NCBI RefSeq assembly: GCF_007997035.1
Contig: NZ_VOSS01000014.1
Coordinates: forward strand, 62,001-126,000
From: Ralstonia sp. TCR112
GTDB lineage: Bacteria > Pseudomonadota > Gammaproteobacteria > Burkholderiales > Burkholderiaceae
Reading direction: 5' to 3'
DNA: 64,000 nucleotides
The notes below the pieces were generated by a model. The model did not search any database. It saw nothing but the letters and a program-made list of their open reading frames with translations, and was not told the DNA's origin. The translations under genes and the position numbers were made by a program. This document shows positions 26,020-34,820 of the stretch, piece by piece (position 1 is the stretch's first letter; each line of letters begins with the position of its first letter).

Positions 26020-28104
26020 ATGTTCGATTTTTTGCTTAACCCGTGGCGCAAGTGGCGCGCGTCCCGGCACGCCAGCCATCAACTCGATGCCATCCTGGCG
26101 CAGTTCGAGCCCACGCGCAGTCTGGCCGAACGCAATGAATGGCTGATCGAGCTGGGCTACTGGCTGCGCCGCGCGGACAGGCCTGCGGGCGCGGCCTCAG
26201 AGTCGTGGCGTTATGCCCGCCTGCGTTATCTGCTGCAAGTGCTGGAGAACAATCCGGCCTTGGCAGAGCGCGTCGGGCAGACATTGCGCAGCATCGTGCA
26301 GGACAACGATCCGGTGTCGCTGTTATGCGATACGGGGTTGTCGTCACGCTCGGGTTTCTGGAGCGAATTGATCGACCGCTGGCAGGCGCGCTGGCTGCCG
26401 CCCGCCCCGAATCAGGCGCAACTGGCGACATTGTTTGCACTGCTGTTTGTGGGGCCGACCGATGCGCAGTGGGTCGACGGTCTGGACGACGAACTGGTCA
26501 CGCGCCTTTACGGGCTGTTCCGCGCCGGGATGAGCGATGACGAGCACGCTGTAGGCCAGACACGACTGGAGCGCAGCCTCGGTATCAGCATCCAGATCCT
26601 CATCAGCCAGGTGCGCGCGGCCGGGTTGTCGCGCGGCATCCGCAGCCGCATGGACCATGCGGAACTCACCGATTCTCCGTTTTACTTGCTCGCCGATGCG
26701 GCCAACGCGATCTTCCTGGAGCGGCCCAACACGGCGCTGGCAAGCCCCGAGCGGTTCCTGCAGGAACTCAACTATTTCCGCGCCGTGCTGGACCGCTGCG
26801 GAACGGCGACGGCCAGCGTGTATCAGCATCTGGACGAGAACGGCGTCTCGGTGGAAGTCGTCTTCCAGGTTGAGCGCATGAAGGCGTGGCTGGGCCGTAT
26901 CGATTTGCTGCTGACGGCATGGGCGGACACGCAGGGCTCGCGTCGCTTCGTGCATATGACGGCCGAGCTGGTGTCGGCCAGCCAGCATCGCCGCAGCGTG
27001 GGGTATCTGATCCGCTCCACGTTCGCTGATCTGGCGCGCAAGGTGGTCGAGCGGTCTGCCGAGAGCGGCGAGCACTACATCACCCGCGACGGCAAGGAAT
27101 ACGGGGCGATGGTGAAGGCCGCAGCGGGCGGTGGCGTCATCACGGCGGCCACGGTGTACATCAAGTTCTTCATCACCGGAGCGCATCTGTCGCGCTTTAC
27201 CGAAGGGCTGTTCGCGTCGATCAACTATGCGCTCAGCTTTCTCGGCATCCATTTCGCGCATTTCACGCTGGCCACCAAGCAACCCGCCATGACGGCGCCC
27301 GCGTTGGCGCATCGGCTGGACCAGGTGGGGCGCCAGGAAGGGCTGGACCGTTTTGTCGACGATACCGTCGCCATGATCCGCTCCAACGCGGCAGCGATCG
27401 CCGGCAACCTGGTGGCCGTGGCGCCGGTGGCTTTCCTGGTGCAGTGGCTGGCCGGGCGGTTGTTCCATGCGGACCTGATTTCGGCCGCGAAGGCGATGGC
27501 GACCATCGAGTCGTTTTCGATTCTCGGGCCGACACCGCTGTACGCCATCTTCACGGGTGTGCTGCTGTGGGCCTCAAGCCTGGCGGCGGGTTGGGCCGAC
27601 AACTGGTTTGCGCTGCATCGTGTGCACGATGTGATTGCCTATCACCGGCGCCTGCGCTTCATGGTCGGCACCCAGGGCGCACAGCGCATTGCCAGCTTCT
27701 GGAAGCGCAATCTGTCGGGCATTGTCGCCAACGTCTCGCTGGGATTCATGCTCGGGCTGGGGCCGGAGATCCTGTCCTTTTTCGGCCCGCATATGGAGGT
27801 GCGACATGTCACGCTGTCGACGGGTGCGGTGGCGACGGCCGTGGGCGTGCTTGGCCCCAGCGTCATGCACACCGGGCCGTTCTGGCTTGCCGTGGCCGGC
27901 ATTGCGCTGATGGGCGTGCTGAACGTTCTGGTGTCGTTTGCGTTGGCCTTCAACATGGCGATGCGCTCGCGCAACCTTCGCGGCGTCGATCGCAAGCGCG
28001 TGACGGGCGCCGTGTGGCGGCGCATCTTGCGGGATCCGCTGTGCCTGTTGGTCCCACGTGCCCCGACTGCGAGCACGCCGCCCAGCACCAGCACGCCGGT
28101 CTAG
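26020..28104 (+). CDS. Gcr-type 'site-specific recombinase' membrane protein (COG4389)
   Basis: A 694-residue protein matching the family annotated as site-specific recombinase (Neisseria Gcr). The first about 370 residues are soluble and helical (LDAILAQFEPTRSLAERNEW, VLENNPALAERVGQTLRSIV). The second half has several membrane helices (KAAAGGGVITAATVYIKFFI, GNLVAVAPVAFLVQWLAGRL, and later hydrophobic blocks to about residue 660). No tyrosine- or serine-recombinase catalytic motif is visible, and a membrane recombinase would be unusual, so the name should be treated with caution. It is convergent with rbsK; the two stops overlap by 4 bp. Confidence 0.8.
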   Translation: MFDFLLNPWRKWRASRHASHQLDAILAQFEPTRSLAERNEWLIELGYWLRRADRPAGAASESWRYARLRYLLQVLENNPALAERVGQTLRSIVQDNDPVSLLCDTGLSSRSGFWSELIDRWQARWLPPAPNQAQLATLFALLFVGPTDAQWVDGLDDELVTRLYGLFRAGMSDDEHAVGQTRLERSLGISIQILISQVRAAGLSRGIRSRMDHAELTDSPFYLLADAANAIFLERPNTALASPERFLQELNYFRAVLDRCGTATASVYQHLDENGVSVEVVFQVERMKAWLGRIDLLLTAWADTQGSRRFVHMTAELVSASQHRRSVGYLIRSTFADLARKVVERSAESGEHYITRDGKEYGAMVKAAAGGGVITAATVYIKFFITGAHLSRFTEGLFASINYALSFLGIHFAHFTLATKQPAMTAPALAHRLDQVGRQEGLDRFVDDTVAMIRSNAAAIAGNLVAVAPVAFLVQWLAGRLFHADLISAAKAMATIESFSILGPTPLYAIFTGVLLWASSLAAGWADNWFALHRVHDVIAYHRRLRFMVGTQGAQRIASFWKRNLSGIVANVSLGFMLGLGPEILSFFGPHMEVRHVTLSTGAVATAVGVLGPSVMHTGPFWLAVAGIALMGVLNVLVSFALAFNMAMRSRNLRGVDRKRVTGAVWRRILRDPLCLLVPRAPTASTPPSTSTPV

Positions 28105-29066
28105 TGCGGTGCGGGCGCGACAGGTGCGCCCAACTCGCTGCGGAACGGAATGGACGGCTGCGCGCCAAGCCGCGTGACCGACACGGCCGCCGCGGCCTGC
28201 CCAAACTCGATGGCCGCAGCGGGGGCCGCATCTTCCGCGAGCGCCGCAGCCAGTGCGCCAACGAACGTATCGCCGGCCGCTGTGGTATCGATGGCGTGCG
28301 CTGTGGGGGCCGGCATCAGCACGCGCGAGTGGGCATCCACATAGGCAACGCCGCGCGCGCCCAGCGTGACAATCACGTGCCGCGCACCTTGCGCGTGGAG
28401 ATCAGCAGCCGCATCCAGCGCAGCTTCGGGCGAATCGACGGGCCGGGCCGTCAGCAGCGCGGCCTCTGTTTCGTTCGGGATCAGGTAATCGCAGGCGGCC
28501 AGCCACGGGGTAGGCAGTGGGCCGATTGCAGGCGCCGGGTTCAGGATGACCGTCTTGCCAAGCCGCTGGCCCAGCTTCAGCGCGCATTCCACCGCATCCG
28601 GCGGCGATTCCAACTGACAAACGATCACGCGCGCGCGCTCGAATGCGGCACGCTGCGCTTCGATCATGGTGGGCGTCAGCAATTCGTTGGCGCCGGCCAC
28701 GATGACGATGGTGTTTTGGCCGCTGTTGGCCACGGTCACGCATGCGATGCCGGTGGCCGCTCCGGCGTGCACCGAGACCATCGATGTGTCCACGCCTTCG
28801 CGGCGCAGGCCGTCGCGTAACGCAGTGCCGTATGCGTCATCACCGACGCAGCCGAGCATGGCGACGCGGGCCCCCAGGCGGGCCGCTGCCACGGCCTGGT
28901 TGGCACCCTTGCCGCCGGGAATGGTTTCCAGCGCAGGCGCTGCAACCGTTTGCCCGGGCCGCGGCAAGCGGGGCGTGCGGATCACCAGATCCATGTTCAG
29001 GCTGCCGACGATCAGCACGTCGGCAGCGGGGTGCGCGGAAGAGGCGGAAGGGCGCTTGGCCACCAT
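28101..29066 (-). CDS. rbsK: Ribokinase
   Basis: A 321-residue PfkB-family kinase that phosphorylates ribose to ribose 5-phosphate after uptake. The ATG at 29066 is chosen. The first PfkB signature is ETIPGGKGANQAVAAARLGA with NMDLVIRTPRLPRPGQTV before it, and the second is IDTTAAGDTFVGALA containing the catalytic Asp. It is the last gene of rbsB-A-C-R-K, 37 bp after rbsR, and completes the catabolic function of the operon. Its stop overlaps that of the convergent recombinase-like gene. Confidence 0.95.
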   Translation of the reverse strand: MVAKRPSASSAHPAADVLIVGSLNMDLVIRTPRLPRPGQTVAAPALETIPGGKGANQAVAAARLGARVAMLGCVGDDAYGTALRDGLRREGVDTSMVSVHAGAATGIACVTVANSGQNTIVIVAGANELLTPTMIEAQRAAFERARVIVCQLESPPDAVECALKLGQRLGKTVILNPAPAIGPLPTPWLAACDYLIPNETEAALLTARPVDSPEAALDAAADLHAQGARHVIVTLGARGVAYVDAHSRVLMPAPTAHAIDTTAAGDTFVGALAAALAEDAAPAAAIEFGQAAAAVSVTRLGAQPSIPFRSELGAPVAPAPH

Positions 29067-29103
29067 GGCGGGACTACGTTGAAAGCGTGAAAGGAATGCG
29101 GAA

Positions 29104-30144
29104 TCAGGCGGCGCGGGCCGGGCGCTCGGGTTCGGCGGTCGACTCCCGCAGAGACAGGCGCGGCGGCAGCACGATGCGGCGCGCACGCGGCTCTTCCACG
29201 GGATGGCGCAGGGCGTTGTCGCCGAGGTGCTCGAGCAGCGTCTGCGCGGTGGTCTCGCCCAGCTGGCGGATCGACTGGCCGACGGTGGACAGCGCCGGAT
29301 AGACGTAGCGGCTGAGCTCGATATCGTCAAAGCCCATCACGGAAAGCGCCTTCGGCACGGGAATGCCCAGCTCGGCCGCAGCTCGCAGCGCGCCGATGCC
29401 CATCAGGTCATTGCCGGCAAAGATGGCGGTAGGCATCTCGCCTTCGGTCAGCAGCTGGCGCGCGGCGCGGTAGCCGCCGGGGCTCGTGAAATCGCCTTCG
29501 GCAATGCGGGCAGAGGCTTCCGGTACGCCGGCTTCGCGCAGCGCGCGGTGGAAACCGGCCAGGCGCTCTGCCGTCACGCTCAGCGCCGACGGCCCACTGA
29601 TGCAGGCGATGCGGCGGTGGCCGAGTTCCAGCAGATGCTTGGTCGCCATGTACGCGCCTTCTTCGTGATCCACCTGCACCTGATCGGCCTGGATGCCTTC
29701 GGTCGGGCGGTCGACCATCACGATGGGCAGGGCGGATTCACCAAGCGCTTCCACCAATGCCGTATCCGGCCCGGCGCTGCTCACGATGATGCCGTCGACG
29801 CGTTTTTCCATCAGCACGCGCAGGTAGTCGCGCTGCTTGCGCGGGTCGTCGTCGGAGTTGCAGAGGATGACGCTGTAGCCGGCGGCAGCGCACACATCTT
29901 CAATGCCCCGCGCCAGCTCCGCAAAGTACGGGTTGGTGGCGGTGGGCACGAGCACGCCGATGGTGCGCGTGGTGCGATGTTTGAGCGAGCGCGCCACGGC
30001 ACTGGGCACATAGCGCGTGGCCCGGATGGCTTCTTCCACGCGCTTGCGGGTCTCGGCGTTGACCGGCCTTGTGTTGTTGATGACGTGCGAGACGGTGGTG
30101 AACGAAACTCCGGCCAATGCGGCCACGTCCTTGATGGTTGCCAT
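29104..30144 (-). CDS. rbsR: Ribose operon repressor, LacI family
   Basis: A 346-residue LacI/GalR repressor. The N-terminal helix-turn-helix is IKDVAALAGVSFTTVSHVIN with the hinge RYVPSAVARSLKHR. A periplasmic-binding-protein-like sensor domain follows (IGVLVPTATNPYFAELARGI, LSVMGFDDIELSRYVYPALS). It lies 18 bp downstream of rbsC. A perfect LacI-type palindrome upstream of rbsB (33832-33845) is its probable operator, with ribose or ribose 5-phosphate as inducer. The position within the operon supports the RbsR assignment over other LacI members. Confidence 0.92.
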   Translation of the reverse strand: MATIKDVAALAGVSFTTVSHVINNTRPVNAETRKRVEEAIRATRYVPSAVARSLKHRTTRTIGVLVPTATNPYFAELARGIEDVCAAAGYSVILCNSDDDPRKQRDYLRVLMEKRVDGIIVSSAGPDTALVEALGESALPIVMVDRPTEGIQADQVQVDHEEGAYMATKHLLELGHRRIACISGPSALSVTAERLAGFHRALREAGVPEASARIAEGDFTSPGGYRAARQLLTEGEMPTAIFAGNDLMGIGALRAAAELGIPVPKALSVMGFDDIELSRYVYPALSTVGQSIRQLGETTAQTLLEHLGDNALRHPVEEPRARRIVLPPRLSLRESTAEPERPARAA

Positions 30145-30162
30145 GTCGATCTCCTCTGTCTC

Positions 30163-31169
30163 TTAATGGTGCTTGCTGCGGTTGCGCTTGCTGCGGTAGG
30201 TATCCATGACCACGGCGGCGACGATGACCGCGCCCGTGATGATGCGTTTGGTGGGCTCGGAGGCGCCGATCTGCGCAAGGCCCGATTCGAGCACGAGATG
30301 ATCAGCACGCCGAACAGCGTGCGCACGACCGAGCCGCGCCCGCCCATCAGGCTCGTGCCGCCGATCACCACGGCCGCGATCACCTGCAGCTCCATGCCCA
30401 CGCCGGCATTCGGGTCGGCGGCTTCCAGGCGCGACACCTGGAACAGCGCAGCCAGGCCCGAGAGCAGCCCCATCAGCGCGAACACCGCAATCTTGTAGGG
30501 GCGGGGGTTCACTCCCGCCAGCCGCACGGCTTCTTCATTGGTGCCGATGGCCACGAGGTAGCGGCCGAACACCGTGCGCACCAGCACGATCTGGCCAACC
30601 ACCGTGATGGCAATCGCAATCAGGAACGACGGCGCAATGCCCAGCGCGATGGGGTTGGCCAGCCAGTCGACCGCGCTGCCGATGTACACGGTGCGCGAAT
30701 CGGTGAGGCTGTAGGCGAGGCCGCGCGCCATTTCCAGCACACCCAGCGACACGATGAACGACGGAATGCCCCAGTGCACCGTGACCGCGCCGGTCAGCAT
30801 GCCGGCCGCCGTGGCCAGCGCCACGCCCGCCAGCGCCGCGGGCAACAGGCCCCAGCCCAACTTGGTCATGGCGACGGACAGCACCGACGCCGACAGCGCC
30901 AGCACCGAGCCGACCGACAAATCAATGCCGCCGATCATCAGGATGAACGTCATGCCCACCGCCATCACCAGCAAGTCGGGTATCTCGTTGGCGATGGTTG
31001 TGAACGTGGGCAGCGAGAAGAACGTGGGGGACAGCGTGCCGAACAGCGCCAGCATGGCGATCAGCGCAGCGAGCAACCCGCCGATCGTGCCAAGCGACAT
31101 GCCCAGCGCCGCGCGCGTGCCGGTGCTCGCTGCGGGCGTCGTCGGGGGCAGGGTGGAATCAGAGCGCAT
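30163..31169 (-). pseudogene. rbsC: Ribose ABC transporter permease RbsC, frameshifted near the 3' end (probably a sequence error)
   Basis: The gene encodes a 335-residue membrane permease of the ribose importer. The frame from MRSDSTLPPT runs through the helices ALIAMLALFGTLSPTFFSLP, DLLVMAVGMTFILMIGGIDL and SVGSVLALSASVLSVAM and the conserved VIGGTSLMGGRGSVVRTLFG. It leaves frame just after LFGVLIIS. The expected GLAQIGASEPTKRIITGAVI and end SKRNRSKHH are in the adjacent frame, stopping at 30163. One G is missing from TCGGTG around 30294. Its start overlaps the end of rbsA by 11 bp. All neighbouring rbs genes are intact, which argues for a consensus error. Confidence 0.9.
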
Positions 31170-32739
31170 CTGCGGTCTCCGAGGGCGATTGAGGTGCAGG
31201 TGAATCGGATTCGCCCGATTCACCAAAGGCGGCGGCGAGCAGGGCGTCCTGGCTCCAGCCACCGCGTTGGAAGATGTGCGTGAGCCGCCCGGCGCGCATG
31301 ACGCCGATGCGGTCACACAACTGCATGAGTTCGCGCAGATCGCTCGACACCACGACCAGCGCCTTGCCTCGCGCCGCCAGCGCCTCGAGCAGCGTGTAGA
31401 TGTCGAATTTGGCGCCGACATCGACGCCTCGCGTGGGCTCATCGAACAGCAGCACGGGCGTGTCGCGCTCCAGCCAGCGGGCAATGGCCACCTTCTGCTG
31501 ATTGCCGCCGGACAGTTCACCCACCGGCTGCTCCGGACCCGCGCACCGGACCCGCAGGGCGCCGATGTGCCGCTGCGCCAGCGCACGCTCTTGCGCGGGT
31601 TGCAGCCAGCCGCGCTTCGTGACGCCCGGCATGTTGCCCAGCGCGATGTTTGTGGCGATGGGCAGGCTCAGCATCAGGCCTTCGTCCTTGCGGTCTTCGG
31701 TGAGCAGGCTGATGCCGTGGCGTACTGCATCGCCGGGCGAGCGGATGCGCGCAGGCGCCAGGGGCGAGCCGACCTCGACGGTGCCCGCATCCGCGCGGTC
31801 TGCACCGAAGATCAGCCGCAGCAATTCCGTGCGCCCCGCGCCGACCAGCCCCGCGATGCCGAAGATCTCTCCGGGCGCCACGTCGAAGCTCACGTCGAGC
31901 ACGGCCGGAGCACGCGTGAGGCCGGTCACCCGCAGCGCAGGTGAGGTGTCGCCGAGCCATGGTTCGCGCGCAGCCCGCTGCGTTTCGGACGAGGCGGCCA
32001 CGTCGCGGCCGACCATCGCCTGGATCAGCGCATCCTGCGAGACCGTCGCAGCCGGCGCATCGGTCACGAGCTTGCCGTCACGCAGCACGACGATGCGATC
32101 GGCAATGCGCGCGAGTTCGTCCAGGCGGTGAGAGATGTAGATAATGGCCACGCCTTCGCGGCGCAGCGCGTCGATGCGCTCGAACAGCGTGGCGCTCTCG
32201 TGCGCGCTCAGCATTGCCGTCGGCTCGTCGAGGATCAGCACACGGCATGCGCTGGCCAGCGCGCGGGCGATCTCGATCATCTGCCGGTGGCCGATGCCGA
32301 GCGCCTGGACGGGCGTCCACGGGTCAAGGTCCAGGCCGACGCGCGCGAGCGCCTGTTCGGCCCGCTGGCGCAACGCAGAGCGATCCACAAAACCGAGCCG
32401 CTGGGGCAGGTTGCCCAGGAACAGGTTCTCGGCCACCGTGAGCGTCGGCACCATGCTCAGCTCCTGCAGCACCATGCGCACGCCCAGCGCTTCGGCGGCG
32501 CTGCGCGAATCGGGCGCGTACAGCGCGCCGGCCAGTGTCATCGACCCAGAGGTCGCAGTCTCGAGCCCGCAGAGGATCTTGGAAAGCGTGCTCTTGCCGG
32601 CACCGTTCTCTCCCGTGAGCGCAAGCACCTCGCCCGCATGCACGTCGAGATCGATCTCTCGCAGCACGGGGGCGGCGTAGTGCTTGCTGACGGCCGAAAC
32701 ACGCAGCAGCGGTGGGCGCGGTTCGTAAGCGGCAGACAT
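31159..32739 (-). CDS. rbsA: Ribose ABC transporter ATP-binding protein
   Basis: A 526-residue protein with two fused ABC domains, as in RbsA/MglA/XylG. Domain 1 has Walker A GENGAGKSTLSK, a degenerate signature (GHRQMIEIARAL) and Walker B VLILDEPTAML. Domain 2 has a degenerate P-loop GLVGAGRTELLR, the signature LSGGNQQKVAIARWL and LLFDEPTRGVDVG. Such asymmetry is normal for sugar importers. It couples ATP hydrolysis to ribose uptake through RbsC with ligand delivered by RbsB. It lies 29 bp after rbsB and overlaps rbsC. Confidence 0.95.
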   Translation of the reverse strand: MSAAYEPRPPLLRVSAVSKHYAAPVLREIDLDVHAGEVLALTGENGAGKSTLSKILCGLETATSGSMTLAGALYAPDSRSAAEALGVRMVLQELSMVPTLTVAENLFLGNLPQRLGFVDRSALRQRAEQALARVGLDLDPWTPVQALGIGHRQMIEIARALASACRVLILDEPTAMLSAHESATLFERIDALRREGVAIIYISHRLDELARIADRIVVLRDGKLVTDAPAATVSQDALIQAMVGRDVAASSETQRAAREPWLGDTSPALRVTGLTRAPAVLDVSFDVAPGEIFGIAGLVGAGRTELLRLIFGADRADAGTVEVGSPLAPARIRSPGDAVRHGISLLTEDRKDEGLMLSLPIATNIALGNMPGVTKRGWLQPAQERALAQRHIGALRVRCAGPEQPVGELSGGNQQKVAIARWLERDTPVLLFDEPTRGVDVGAKFDIYTLLEALAARGKALVVVSSDLRELMQLCDRIGVMRAGRLTHIFQRGGWSQDALLAAAFGESGESDSPAPQSPSETADAL

Positions 32740-32768
32740 GGCTGGCGGCGGCTGGCCGGTCTGTAAGG

Positions 32769-33728
32769 TCAGGAACGCGTGACGAGGTTGACCGGCGTCT
32801 CGACGACACCCGACAGCTTCGCCTGCGGCGTCTTGGAGGCCAGCGCCTTCAGTGCGGTCTCGATGCCGTAGACGGCTTGCTGATCGGCGTGCTGATCAGC
32901 CGTTGCAACGACACGGCCATCTGCCAGCATGGCCTTGATGGCTTCGATGTTGTCATAGCCGCCAATCAACACCTTGCCCAGCTTGCCTGCGGCGCGCACT
33001 GCCGATACGGCGCCGATCGCCATGTTGTCGTTGCCGCACAGCAGAGCCTTCAAGTCGGGCTCGGAGCGCAGCATGGCAGCCGCCACCTTGTTGCCCTTGT
33101 CGATTTCCCATTCGCCCGATTGCACGCCGACGATCTTCAGCTTGGCGGCTTCGGCCGCGTCCTTGAAGCCAGCGGTGCGCTGCTGGGCGTTCGTGGTGGT
33201 CGGAATGCCTTCGATGATGCCCACGGCGTCGCCCGGCTTGAGCGACTTGGCAACGAAGTCGCCCACCAATCGCGCGCCCTTGCGGTTGTCCGGCCCCACG
33301 AAAGGCACATTAAGGCCCTTTTCCTTGAGCGCCGCCGGGTCCAGCCGGTTATCGATGTTGATGACGAGAATGCCCGCGTCCACGGCCTTCTTGACGACCG
33401 GCACCAACGCCTTCGAGTCGGCCGGCGCCAGCACCAGCGCGTCAACACGCGCGACGAGCATCTGCTCGACCAGGCGGATCTGCCCGGCGGTGTCGGTTTC
33501 GTCGCGAATGCCGTTGGTCAGCAGCGTGTACTCAGACGCATGATCCTTCTGATGCTTGCGCGCGCCGTTCTCCATGGTCAGGAAGAACTCGTTGGCGAGC
33601 GATTTCATGACCAGCGCCACCTTGGGCGGCTGATTGGCGGCGTACGCGAGCGAAAAGGGGAACGGCAGGGCAGCAGCTACGGCAGAGCCCGCGCCAAGTT
33701 GCAGGGCGCGGCGACGGCGGATATCCAT
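32769..33728 (-). CDS. rbsB: Ribose ABC transporter substrate-binding protein
   Basis: A 319-residue periplasmic sugar-binding protein. The signal peptide begins MDIRRRRALQLGAGSAVAAA and cleaves after SLAYA; the arginine cluster followed by LQLG leaves a Tat route possible. The mature protein is a type I periplasmic-binding fold with KVALVMKSLANEFFLTMENG, then LVLAPADSKALVPVVKKAVD and NIDNRLD, and the hinge region LKALLCGNDNMAIGAVSAV. It is the first gene of the operon, preceded by a palindromic operator about 105 bp upstream. Its specificity for ribose is inferred from the rbsR and rbsK neighbours. Confidence 0.93.
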   Translation of the reverse strand: MDIRRRRALQLGAGSAVAAALPFPFSLAYAANQPPKVALVMKSLANEFFLTMENGARKHQKDHASEYTLLTNGIRDETDTAGQIRLVEQMLVARVDALVLAPADSKALVPVVKKAVDAGILVINIDNRLDPAALKEKGLNVPFVGPDNRKGARLVGDFVAKSLKPGDAVGIIEGIPTTTNAQQRTAGFKDAAEAAKLKIVGVQSGEWEIDKGNKVAAAMLRSEPDLKALLCGNDNMAIGAVSAVRAAGKLGKVLIGGYDNIEAIKAMLADGRVVATADQHADQQAVYGIETALKALASKTPQAKLSGVVETPVNLVTRS

Positions 33729-33831
33729 GGTGTCTCCTCCAGGAAGAGTCCTATCTGGGGCGGGTGAGTGCGGGGCGTCGCTGCCGTGTGACGCCGTAAG
33801 GCATTCCTAAGGGCAATCGCGCCTCGCTCTT

Positions 33832-33845
33832 CGCAAACGTTTGCG
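33832..33845. promoter_or_regulatory. Perfect LacI-family operator, probable RbsR site
   Basis: CGCAAACGTTTGCG is a perfect 14-bp palindrome with the central CG of LacI-family operators (RbsR/PurR type GCAAACGTTTGC). It lies 104 bp upstream of rbsB and within the 424-bp divergent region shared with iscR. It is closer to rbsB than to the iscR promoter, which begins 240 bp away. Confidence 0.85.
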
Positions 33846-34086
33846 TATCTGACAGTCTCGGCTACCGCGTAACAGAAGTCAATGAAATTGCGCTTTTCAC
33901 CGCATAAGGAAAAACCCGCAGTGACGGCGCGTTCTGACGGGGCGCGCAAGTGGCGCTGCGCAAGTGGCGTGATAGCCCTATCGAACGTGGTTGATTGTTT
34001 TGGTCCACAATACGGCCTGCCGCGTGGCCATCCCGTTTTTCGGGCTTTGCAAATCCCCTTGCTGCGACGCGGAATCCCCCGACGCC

Positions 34087-34111
34087 TTAGTTGACCGATT
34101 TTGTCGGGTTC
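34087..34111. promoter_or_regulatory. IscR type 1-like site A (overlaps the -35 of iscR)
   Basis: This 25-bp segment starts TTAGTTGACC and ends TTGTCGGGTTC. It agrees with the E. coli IscR type 1 consensus at about 20 of 25 positions, including the GAC and GTC half-sites. It covers the -35 TTGACC (34091-34096), so holo-IscR binding would block RNA polymerase. Confidence 0.6.
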
Positions 34112-34120
34112 CTTTATACT
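34091..34120 (+). promoter_or_regulatory. Sigma-70 promoter of the isc operon
   Basis: TTGACC (34091-34096) and TATACT (34115-34120) are separated by 18 bp, starting transcription about 25 bp before the iscR ATG at 34153. It is embedded between two IscR type 1-like sites, as expected for feedback control by IscR. Confidence 0.75.
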
Positions 34121-34140
34121 TGAGCAAAACGATCAGGTAT
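34116..34140. promoter_or_regulatory. IscR type 1-like site B (overlaps the -10 of iscR)
   Basis: This 25-bp segment starts ATACTTGAG and ends GATCAGGTAT, an imperfect palindrome with both ATA and TAT ends. It fits the IscR type 1 consensus at about 21 of 25 positions. It starts inside the -10 box, 29 bp after the start of site A. Confidence 0.65.
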
Positions 34141-34152
34141 TTCCCCGACGCC

Positions 34153-34746
34153 ATGAGATTGACCACCAAAGGCCGCTTCGCGGTCACCGCCATGATTGAC
34201 TTGGCGCTACGCCAAGAGCAGGGCCCGGTCACGCTGGCTGGCATCAGCCAGCGTCAGAAAATTTCGCTGTCGTATCTGGAGCAGCTGTTCGGCAAACTGC
34301 GCCGCCACGAAATCGTGGAAAGTGTGCGCGGTCCGGGCGGCGGCTACAGCCTCGCCCGCCGTGCCGACGACGTTACCGTTGCCGACATCATCATTGCCGT
34401 GGACGAGCCGCTTGACGCCACCCAATGCGGCGGCAAGGGCAACTGCGGCGGGGAAGAGCATGTCGGCGGTCACACGGGGCGCTGCATGACGCACGATCTG
34501 TGGGCCACGCTCAATCAGAAGATGGTCGAGTATCTCGATTCGGTGTCGCTGCAGAACCTGGTCGATCAGCAACGCGAGCGTCAGCCCGAAGTGATTCAGG
34601 ACATGCGTGAAGCGCGTCCGGCGCGCCGCGAACGTGCCCCGGCACGCGCGCGCACCGTCGATGCCCCGCCGGCCACGTCGGTTGCCGCCGAGCCGGTCAA
34701 GCGCGCCCCGCTGGTCAACTCCGTTTTCAGTCTGGCGCAGTCGTAA
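34153..34746 (+). CDS. iscR: Iron-sulfur cluster regulator IscR (Rrf2 family)
   Basis: A 197-residue Rrf2 winged-helix regulator. The N-terminus MRLTTKGRFAVTAMIDLALR and GPGGGYSLAR mark the DNA-binding domain. Three cysteines in the stretch from TQCGGKGNCGG to HTGRCMTHDLW (about 94-115), with a nearby His, bind the [2Fe-2S] cluster. The C-terminal roughly 45 residues are a low-complexity Arg/Ala/Pro tail longer than in E. coli. It heads the isc operon, and two type 1-like sites over its promoter indicate autorepression when clusters are plentiful. The ATG at 34153 matches the family start. Confidence 0.97.
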   Translation: MRLTTKGRFAVTAMIDLALRQEQGPVTLAGISQRQKISLSYLEQLFGKLRRHEIVESVRGPGGGYSLARRADDVTVADIIIAVDEPLDATQCGGKGNCGGEEHVGGHTGRCMTHDLWATLNQKMVEYLDSVSLQNLVDQQRERQPEVIQDMREARPARRERAPARARTVDAPPATSVAAEPVKRAPLVNSVFSLAQS

Positions 34747-34820
34747 TTGCGCCAGCGTGAGGCCGGCCACGACGTCGGCGTCAGACAAGAACATCGCCCC
34801 CCACACAAGGCAGACAAGAT

